Assembly: GCA_947165685.1 (NCBI GenBank)
Contig: CAMVBK010000047.1
Span: forward strand, 1 to 26,888
Length of the DNA stretch: 26,888 bases
Source of the DNA: F23-D06 sp947165685
GTDB lineage: Bacteria; Bacteroidota; Bacteroidia; Bacteroidales; WCHB1-69
Direction of reading: 5' to 3'
Position numbers and translations under genes: made by a program. Shown here one piece after another: positions 20,880 through 26,888 of the stretch. How positions within the stretch are numbered: position 1 is the first letter of the stretch; every line of letters begins with the position of its first letter. Under the pieces are notes generated by a model, which saw nothing but the letters and a program-made list of their open reading frames with translations, was not told where the DNA came from and searched no databases.

Positions 20880-23354
20880 CTACTTTTTCATTTTCACCAC
20901 TGTGATGCCTGCGCCACCTAATTCTAACATCTCATCGTGGAACTCTACAACATTCTTTCTTTTAGATAGATACTGTCTTACAACGCTACGCAAAATACCA
21001 TTCCCCTTGCCATGCAAAATCCGCAGGTTGGCCATGCCTAACATCTCCGCTTCATCCAGATACTCCTCCAGGTTGTGCACCATCTCTTCCGCCCGCTGCC
21101 CGCGTACGTCCAACGTGGTGTTGAAATCCGATAGCTTTTTGTTGAGTGCGTCGGCGATGGAACCGGTGTTGAACTGTGATACATACCCGCGCTCCACATT
21201 CCGCGCCTCTTTCTTGCTGATTTTGATCAACTTGTCCAGCTTCGTGCGGAAATTCACCGAGTGGAACGAGATGGTGACCTCGTTGCCGTCAATTTGCGTC
21301 ACCTCGCCGGCAATCTGGGAATCAGGCATATAGACGGAATCGCCCACGCGAATGGTCTTGTCCTGAACCTCTTCCTCGGAACGTTTCCGCTCCACTGGCT
21401 TCTTCCGATGGACGGGGATGATGTTCTTCACCGCCTCCGCTTCAGCCTTCTCGATATGCTCAATCTCCTTCTGCATCTCCTTTTTGAAGGTTTTCACCTC
21501 CTCGCGCGCCGCCTTGGTCTTCACCGCGTCGGCTTTCGACTCTTTGATTTCCCGAATCGTGTTCTCGATAATCTTGTTGGCGTTATCGACGATGCTGTTG
21601 GCTTGGTTCTTGGCCTTGGTCAGGATTTCCTTGCGCTGCTTGTCGAGCTGCGCGAACTTGTCGGCATATTCATCGATCATCAGTGCCAACTGCTCGTCGG
21701 CGGCCCGCACCATCTTGAGTTTCTGCTCGGTCTCGATTTGCGTGATTTCGATTTCTTCCAACTTTCGTTCGTAGTCGATTTGCGCCGTACCCGACTTTTG
21801 AATCGCATTGTCGATAATTTTCGGGTCCAACCCGATATGCCGGGCGATTTCGTAGGTGAAAGAGCTGCCTGGTTTGCCCATTTTGAGAATGTAAAGCGGT
21901 AACAACGCATTGGTGTCGAACAACATAGCTCCGTTTTCCGCCTCAGGGTGTGTGTCGGAGAACATCTTCAGGTTGCCGTAGTGCGTGGTGATGATACCGA
22001 AGGCCTTGGTGTCGTAGTAGCGTTCTAAAATTGATTCGGCCAACGCACCGCCCAAGGTGGGTTCGGTACCGCTGCCAAACTCGTCGATCAGGAACAGCGA
22101 CTTTGCGTTCAAGTTCTCATCCATCGTCTTAAGATTTTGTAAATGAGAGCTGTATGTACTCAAATCGTTATCAATGGACTGCTCATCGCCGATGTCAATG
22201 AAGATGCTTTCAAAGATGCCCATGTCGGAGGTACTCATCATCGGGACGGGCAGACCGCACTGCATCATGTATTGCAGTAGTCCCACGCTTTTCAGGCAGA
22301 CGGATTTGCCGCCGGCGTTTGGGCCGGAGATGATCAGGATGCGCTTTTCTGGCAGAAGGTGGATGTCCAAAGGAACCACTTCCTTATGGGCTTTCTTGAA
22401 ATTGAGGTAGAGCAGCGGGTGCTTGGCCTGATACCATTGCACGATGGTTTTGGGATGGATGTGTGGCACAGCGGCGTCGATGTCGATGGCGAAAAGGGCC
22501 TTCGCCCGCAGGAAGTCGTATTTCCCCATCAGTTTTTGCGCGTCAATGAGGTCGTCAATCAACGGTCGGATGGTGCCGGAAATTTCCGTGAGGATGCGGA
22601 TAATTTCGCGCTGTTCGGCATTTTGCAGTTCCTTGAGCTCGTTGTTCGTGTCGAAAACCTCTGTTGGTTCGATGAAAACGGTCTGTCCGGTAGCGGACTC
22701 GTCGTGGACGAAGCCCCGCAACCGGCGTTTGAACTGGGCGGAGACCGGGATACAGAGACGGCCGTTACGGATGGTCATCTCGGCATCTTCTTTTACGATG
22801 CCGTCTTGCTTGGCGGCGGCGAGGATCTTGCGAATCTGCCGGTCGGCGTCGCGGGAGAGGCGATTGATGGCCCCCTTGATGTGTGCCAGCTCGTCGGAGG
22901 CGTTGTCGCGCATCTGCCCCTTGTCGTCCAAAATCTTGTTGATGGCGGCCATCAGGTCGCGCTGCAGGGGCATTTCCGCGCACATCGACCATAGGCGCGG
23001 ATAGCGGTTGTCTTCGTGGCGCACCTTGAAATAGACGAAAATGTTGGTCATGGACTGCACAAAGCCGCGCAGGCAGGCCAGTTCGTCCAACTCGATGTAA
23101 GTGCCGTCGATGCGAAGCCGCTTCAGGGTCTCGCGCAGGTCGTAGAAGTCCTGGGCGGGAAAGGGCTCGTCAAACAGCAGCAACTGGCGAAATTCCTCCA
23201 CGGCCTCCAACGCGGGCATAATCTGCAGCATGTCGGTCATGAACTGCATATCGCCGACGGCTTCTGCCCCTTGCGGACTCAAACAGTGCGCCAGGATGAG
23301 CTGGCGCACGATGTCAAAACCGATTTTTTCTTCAAAATTATCGGGATAGAGCAT
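20880..23354 (-). CDS. mutS2: MutS2 family ATPase with Smr domain
   Basis: An 824-residue cytoplasmic MutS2. Walker A is GPNAGGKS (344-351). FLIDEFGSGTEPTLGG supplies Walker B and the signature of the ABC-like ATPase. A charged coiled-coil segment follows (about 515-640, many Lys, Glu and Ala). The Smr domain begins at LDVRG (748-752) and has the nuclease-associated HGKG (781-784). The N-terminal mismatch-recognition domain of MutS1 is absent, as is normal. MutS2 has been linked to suppression of recombination and, in Bacillus, to rescue of collided ribosomes (RqcU). It lies 34 bases after ahcY with no promoter between, so it is likely co-transcribed. Confidence 0.95.
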   Translation of the reverse strand: MLYPDNFEEKIGFDIVRQLILAHCLSPQGAEAVGDMQFMTDMLQIMPALEAVEEFRQLLLFDEPFPAQDFYDLRETLKRLRIDGTYIELDELACLRGFVQSMTNIFVYFKVRHEDNRYPRLWSMCAEMPLQRDLMAAINKILDDKGQMRDNASDELAHIKGAINRLSRDADRQIRKILAAAKQDGIVKEDAEMTIRNGRLCIPVSAQFKRRLRGFVHDESATGQTVFIEPTEVFDTNNELKELQNAEQREIIRILTEISGTIRPLIDDLIDAQKLMGKYDFLRAKALFAIDIDAAVPHIHPKTIVQWYQAKHPLLYLNFKKAHKEVVPLDIHLLPEKRILIISGPNAGGKSVCLKSVGLLQYMMQCGLPVPMMSTSDMGIFESIFIDIGDEQSIDNDLSTYSSHLQNLKTMDENLNAKSLFLIDEFGSGTEPTLGGALAESILERYYDTKAFGIITTHYGNLKMFSDTHPEAENGAMLFDTNALLPLYILKMGKPGSSFTYEIARHIGLDPKIIDNAIQKSGTAQIDYERKLEEIEITQIETEQKLKMVRAADEQLALMIDEYADKFAQLDKQRKEILTKAKNQANSIVDNANKIIENTIREIKESKADAVKTKAAREEVKTFKKEMQKEIEHIEKAEAEAVKNIIPVHRKKPVERKRSEEEVQDKTIRVGDSVYMPDSQIAGEVTQIDGNEVTISFHSVNFRTKLDKLIKISKKEARNVERGYVSQFNTGSIADALNKKLSDFNTTLDVRGQRAEEMVHNLEEYLDEAEMLGMANLRILHGKGNGILRSVVRQYLSKRKNVVEFHDEMLELGGAGITVVKMKK

Positions 23355-23388
23355 ATTGGATTCGTCTGTTTTAAAAGCCTCTCAACGC

Positions 23389-24798
23389 TCAATACCGATA
23401 CGAATCGGTCTTGTACGGGCCTTCTACCTTCACGCCGATATAGTCAGCTTGTTTTTGGGTGAGCTTGGTAAGTTTCACCCCGATTTTGCCCAAATGCAAG
23501 CGGGCGACCTCCTCGTCAAGGTGTTTCGGCAGGTTATACACGCCCACCTGATAGTCATGTTGCCACAAATCGAGCTGCGCCATCACCTGGTTGGTGAAGG
23601 AGTTGCTCATCACGAAGGAGGGGTGACCGGTGGCACAGCCGAGGTTCACCAAACGGCCTTCCGCCAGAATGAAGATGGAGTGGCCGTCGGGGAAGATGTA
23701 CTCGTCCACCTGCGGTTTGATGTTGCGTTTGTTGATATGCGACTGGCTCTCGAACGCGCTCACTTGTATCTCGTTGTCGAAGTGGCCGATGTTGCAGACG
23801 ATGGACTGGTCTTTCATCCTGTTGAGGTGATCGACGGTGATAACATCGCAGTTGCCGGTGCAGGTGACGTAGATGTTGCCCTCATCGAGAGCGTCTTCGA
23901 CAGTTTTCACCTCGAAGCCCTCCATGGCGGCTTGCAGGGCGCAGATGGGATCCACCTCGGTGACAATCACGCGGGCACCGTAGGAGCGCATGGCCTGCGC
24001 ACAGCCTTTGCCCACGTCGCCGTAGCCGCACACCACCACCACCTTGCCGGCCACCATCACGTCGGTGGCGCGCTTGATGCCGTCGGCCAGCGACTCGCGG
24101 CAACCGTACTTGTTGTCGAACTTCGACTTCGTGACGGAATCGTTGACATTGATGGCGGGGAAGAGCAGCTCGCCGCGCTCCATCATCTGATAGAGACGGT
24201 GCACGCCTGTGGTGGTCTCCTCCGACACGCCGCGAATCTCCTTCAGCATATTATGCCAATGTTGCGGATCCTCCTTCAGCACCTGCTTCAACGTGCTGAA
24301 AATGACCGCCTGCTCGTGCGACTCAGGTTCTGCGTCAAGTACGGACGGGTCGTCCTCTGCCTTCACGCCGAGATGGATAAGCAGCGTGGCGTCGCCGCCG
24401 TCATCCACAATGAGCTGAGGGCCTTTGCCGCCGGGAAACGAGAGCGCATTCACGGTGCACCACCAGTAGTCTTCCAGTGATTCACCTTTCCAGGCGAAGA
24501 CAGAAACACCGTTGTCGGCAATGGCGGCGGCAGCGTGGTCCTGCGTAGAGAATATGTTGCAACTGCACCAGCGAACTTCAGCGCCTAAGTGCGTCAACGT
24601 CTCAATTAACACGGCCGTCTGGACGGTCATGTGCAGTGACCCCATGATGCGCACGCCTTTTAGCGGCTGACTGTTGCCATATTTCTCACGGATGGCCAGC
24701 AAGCCCGGCATCTCTTTTTGGGAGACATCAATGTCCTTGTGTCCCCATTCCGCCAATCCCATGTCGGCGACTTTGTATTTTAAATTGTTGTCTATCAT
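23389..24798 (-). CDS. ahcY: S-adenosylhomocysteine hydrolase (adenosylhomocysteinase)
   Basis: A 469-residue cytoplasmic NAD-dependent enzyme that splits S-adenosylhomocysteine into homocysteine and adenosine, clearing the by-product of methylation. The NAD-binding motif GYGDVGKG is at 258-265. Other family blocks are CNIFSTQDHAAAAIA, HLGVKAEDD, NVNDSVTKSKFDNKYGCRES and the C-terminal KTDSYRY, whose Lys and Tyr reach into the neighbouring subunit's cofactor site. Length fits the long bacterial form with an insert of about 40 residues. The ATG at 24798 (MIDNNLKYKVADM) is preferred over a longer frame to 24840, which would start upstream of the promoter box. The leader is about 35 bases. Confidence 0.97.
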   Translation of the reverse strand: MIDNNLKYKVADMGLAEWGHKDIDVSQKEMPGLLAIREKYGNSQPLKGVRIMGSLHMTVQTAVLIETLTHLGAEVRWCSCNIFSTQDHAAAAIADNGVSVFAWKGESLEDYWWCTVNALSFPGGKGPQLIVDDGGDATLLIHLGVKAEDDPSVLDAEPESHEQAVIFSTLKQVLKEDPQHWHNMLKEIRGVSEETTTGVHRLYQMMERGELLFPAINVNDSVTKSKFDNKYGCRESLADGIKRATDVMVAGKVVVVCGYGDVGKGCAQAMRSYGARVIVTEVDPICALQAAMEGFEVKTVEDALDEGNIYVTCTGNCDVITVDHLNRMKDQSIVCNIGHFDNEIQVSAFESQSHINKRNIKPQVDEYIFPDGHSIFILAEGRLVNLGCATGHPSFVMSNSFTNQVMAQLDLWQHDYQVGVYNLPKHLDEEVARLHLGKIGVKLTKLTQKQADYIGVKVEGPYKTDSYRY

Positions 24799-24837
24799 AA
24801 TGTTACATATATTATTTGTAAATATTGCAAAAGTTGG

Positions 24838-24845
24838 CAAAGATA
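24838..24845 (-). promoter_or_regulatory. -7 box for ahcY-mutS2
   Basis: Reads TATCTTTG followed by C on the minus strand, 39 bases before the ATG at 24798. It is part of a 12-bp inverted repeat with the divergent mutA box. Confidence 0.75.
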
Positions 24846-24912
24846 CACTTTTTACTTAGACCATAGTTTTGGCAAACAAAGAATGGAATGCCGTCCGTTC
24901 CTTAAAAAAATG

Positions 24913-24920
24913 TATCTTTG
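24913..24920 (+). promoter_or_regulatory. -7 box for mutA
   Basis: TATCTTTG followed by C, 24 bases before the ATG at 24945. An AAAAGGA ribosome binding site at 24934-24940 lies 4 bases before the ATG, the best Shine-Dalgarno match in the window. Confidence 0.75.
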
Positions 24921-24944
24921 CCCGCTCAAATATAAAAGGAAATT

Positions 24945-26792
24945 ATGAACGACGAAAAATTATTCACAGAGTTCCCGCCCGTATCTACGGAACAGTGGGA
25001 AGCCGCCATCAATAAGGACCTCAAAGGCGCCGATTATGAGAAAAAGCTGGTGTGGAGAACCGATGAAGGATTTCAGGTTCGTCCCTATTACCGCGCCGAA
25101 AACCTCCAAGATTTGGACTATCTGAAGACCATGCCGAATGAGTTTCCCTACACACGCGGCACGAAAGCCCGTGACAACCATTGGGACATCGTGCAGGAAG
25201 TGGAGGAGGCAGACCCCGCCAAGGCCAATGCCATCGCAGTGGACGCCCTCAAGCGCGGCGCCACCTGCATCGCCTTCAACGCCGCCAATGTTGATGGTGA
25301 AAACGCCATGGCCACCCTGCTGAAGGATATCGACCTCAACACCAATGGCGTGCAGTTCAACCACGTGAAAAGCTACCTCGACCTGATGAAACTTTTTGTC
25401 AGCTACGTGGAAACGCATAATTTCGATCCCGAAAAAGTGCAGGGCAGCCTCAATTTTGACCCACTGACCTACCGCCTGAAACACAACAAGTTCTGGAAAT
25501 CCGCAGAGGAAGATTTGATGCAGGCAGTGACGTTGCTGGAACTGAACGGCTGCATGAGGAACTTCAAGGTTATCAATGTGAATGGCATTGTGCTCCACAA
25601 CGCCGGTGCCACCATTGTGCAAGAACTCGCCTACACGCTCGGCATGGCCAACGAATACCTTGCCTTCTGTACGGAAAAGGGACTCAAGCCCGAAAAGGTG
25701 GCCTCGAGGATGCAGCTCACACTCTCCGTGGGCTCCAACTATTTCATGGAAATCGCTAAACTTCGTGCCACCCGACTGCTTTGGTCCACCATGGTGGCCC
25801 AGTACAACCCTGGTTGCGACTGCGCATACAAGATTCACATTAATACTGTTGCATCCACTTGGAACAAAACGATTTACGATCCTTATGTCAATATGCTCCG
25901 CAGCACTACGGAAGGCATGTCGGCCGTGATTGGCGGTTCCGATTCCATCTCGCTGCAGCCTTTCGATGTGGCCTATAAAGAATCGGATGAGTTCTCCCGC
26001 CGCATCGCCCGCAACGTGCAGGTGATTCTCAAGGAGGAGGCCTTCATGGATCGTGTGGTGGATCCCGCCGCCGGTTCCTACTATGTGGAGAATCTCACCA
26101 ACTCCATCGCTGAGAACGCTTGGAAACTATTCCAAAGCATTGAGCAGCAAGGAGGTGCGCTTAAGGCCATTGAAGACGGCACCATCAAGACCGCCATTGA
26201 GGAGAGTTGCCAGAAGCGCGACATGAACATCGCTACTCGTCGTTATATCCTGCTCGGTACCAACCAGTACCCGAATATCAACGAGACTATGGCCGACAAG
26301 ATCGAGCGCGTTAAAAAGGACGACAGCGAGGGCTTGAAGACCTATCGCGGCGCCATGGCTTTCGAAGAGGTGCGCCTTGAAACCGAAAAATACGCCAAAG
26401 ATCATCATCGTCCCTCCGTGTTCCTACTGAAACTTGGCAACTTGGCCATGCGCCAGGCACGCGCAGGTTTCATCACCAATTTCTTTGGTTGTGCCGGCTA
26501 CCAGATTGTGGAACCTGCCGGTTTCGCCACTGTGGAGGAGGGTGTGAAGGCTGCCGGTGAGGCGAACGCCGATCTCATCGTGGTGTGCAGCTCCGACGAG
26601 GAGTACGCTACACTCGGCGTGGAAGCTGCCAAACTGTGCAAGACGCAATTCCCGAACACTCCGTTCCTTGTGGCCGGCAACCCCACCGAATGCATCGATG
26701 CGCTCAAAGAGGCTGGCGCAGACGATTTTATCCACGTGAGAGTCAATATTTTAGAGTCACTTAGAAAATATAACCAGCTTCTGCTGAAATAA
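24945..26792 (+). CDS. mutA: Methylmalonyl-CoA mutase small (beta) subunit
   Basis: A 615-residue protein matching the small subunit of the adenosylcobalamin-dependent mutase that interconverts succinyl-CoA and methylmalonyl-CoA, used for propionate formation in Bacteroidota. The N-terminus (FPPVSTEQWEAAINKDLKGADYEKKLVWRT) and barrel region (YNPGCDCAYKIHINTVASTWN, GGSDSISLQPFD, VDPAAGSYYVENLT) are characteristic. In the C-terminal cobalamin-like domain the DxHxxG motif is missing: residues 514-520 read FGCAGYQ with no His. This is normal for the non-catalytic small subunit, which pairs with MutB. The mutB gene, usually directly downstream, is not seen before the window ends 96 bases later. 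A strong terminator follows this gene. Confidence 0.94.
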   Translation: MNDEKLFTEFPPVSTEQWEAAINKDLKGADYEKKLVWRTDEGFQVRPYYRAENLQDLDYLKTMPNEFPYTRGTKARDNHWDIVQEVEEADPAKANAIAVDALKRGATCIAFNAANVDGENAMATLLKDIDLNTNGVQFNHVKSYLDLMKLFVSYVETHNFDPEKVQGSLNFDPLTYRLKHNKFWKSAEEDLMQAVTLLELNGCMRNFKVINVNGIVLHNAGATIVQELAYTLGMANEYLAFCTEKGLKPEKVASRMQLTLSVGSNYFMEIAKLRATRLLWSTMVAQYNPGCDCAYKIHINTVASTWNKTIYDPYVNMLRSTTEGMSAVIGGSDSISLQPFDVAYKESDEFSRRIARNVQVILKEEAFMDRVVDPAAGSYYVENLTNSIAENAWKLFQSIEQQGGALKAIEDGTIKTAIEESCQKRDMNIATRRYILLGTNQYPNINETMADKIERVKKDDSEGLKTYRGAMAFEEVRLETEKYAKDHHRPSVFLLKLGNLAMRQARAGFITNFFGCAGYQIVEPAGFATVEEGVKAAGEANADLIVVCSSDEEYATLGVEAAKLCKTQFPNTPFLVAGNPTECIDALKEAGADDFIHVRVNILESLRKYNQLLLK

Positions 26793-26836
26793 TATCACAA
26801 AGACGTGTTAAGGCGCGTTTTTGTAACACAAAGCAA

Positions 26837-26874
26837 AGAGGGTGTGTCAAAAGTGGCGCGCCCTCTTTTTTTTT
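26837..26874 (+). terminator. Rho-independent terminator after mutA
   Basis: The arm AGAGGGTGTGTC (26837-26848) pairs with GGCGCGCCCTCT (26855-26866) over 12 positions, three of them G-U pairs, around the loop AAAAGT. A run of nine T follows (26866-26874). It is about 45 bases after the mutA stop. The G-U pairs make it work as a hairpin only in RNA from the plus strand. Confidence 0.85.
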
Positions 26875-26888
26875 GCAAAAAAGCCCTA

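Noticed and set aside
23356..24480. A 374-codon open frame antisense to ahcY.
   Set aside because: It lies wholly over a strongly conserved enzyme gene, has a low-complexity His/Val/Ala-rich translation typical of a shadow frame, and has no promoter. The same applies to long antisense frames at 204-1226, 1271-2530 and 13229-14203.
24799..24838. An SAH riboswitch before ahcY.
   Set aside because: The predicted leader is only about 35 bases and A+T-rich, too short for the known SAH riboswitch fold.
24921..24944. A cobalamin riboswitch before mutA.
   Set aside because: Only 24 bases separate the promoter box from the start codon, far too short for this RNA.
26805..26829. GTGTTA/TAACAC hairpin after mutA as a first terminator.
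   Set aside because: A 6-bp stem with a 13-base loop and no following T run; the hairpin at 26837 is far stronger.

Overview
The window is about 27 kb of a chromosome from the phylum Bacteroidota, probably order Bacteroidales. The evidence is the promoter language (TAnnTTTG-type -7 boxes, nearly always extended to TAnnTTTGC), weak or absent Shine-Dalgarno sites, a PorP/SprF-family protein next to a PD40-OmpA protein (type IX secretion-associated families restricted to this phylum), FISUMP domains, and a methylmalonyl-CoA mutase small subunit. The family or genus cannot be fixed from the sequence. Most of the window is ordinary housekeeping chromosome. There is no CRISPR array, insertion sequence, prophage or replication origin. 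No gene-free stretch exceeds about 170 bases.

Layout, left to right. (1) 1-2659: the 3' end of a tRNA-Asn with its terminator, then a two-gene RNA-modification unit: an Arg/Asp-rich pseudouridine synthase overlapping a U32-family Fe-S protein. (2) 2712-4094: a small lipoprotein gene convergent with lgt, the enzyme that lipidates lipoproteins. (3) 4216-7027: tRNA-Cys with its own promoter and terminator, then a tight membrane operon (GT-C glycosyltransferase, GtrA, PAP2 phosphatase) that looks like a lipid-linked sugar or lipid A modification cassette. (4) 7039-11945: a secreted protein with two FISUMP domains, convergent stop-to-stop with a PD40-OmpA protein and a PorP/SprF protein. This is the most surface-oriented part of the window. 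(5) 11969-15564: rarA and rfbB on the minus strand, divergent from an exported nitroreductase/flavin-reductase fusion. (6) 15627-16938: a 42-bp perfect palindrome followed by an A+T-richer AAA ATPase/DUF4143 gene, the only gene that looks accessory. (7) 17044-20867: a ThrE-type amino acid exporter convergent with the potassium uptake pair trkA-trkH. (8) 20880-26874: ahcY-mutS2 on the minus strand, divergent from mutA, which ends in a strong terminator.

The genes do not form one pathway. The local functional units are envelope biogenesis (lgt, GT/GtrA/PAP2, rfbB), outer-membrane and secretion-associated proteins (FISUMP, PD40-OmpA, PorP/SprF), RNA and DNA maintenance (pseudouridine synthase, U32, rarA, mutS2), ion and amino acid transport (trkAH, ThrE) and central metabolism (ahcY, mutA). 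I found no clear new defence or mobile system. The items most worth a second look are the FISUMP / PD40-OmpA / PorP cluster, the exported nitroreductase fusion, the back-to-back promoters between rfbB and that fusion, the 42-bp palindrome beside the AAA ATPase, and the very regular extended -7 box across the window.
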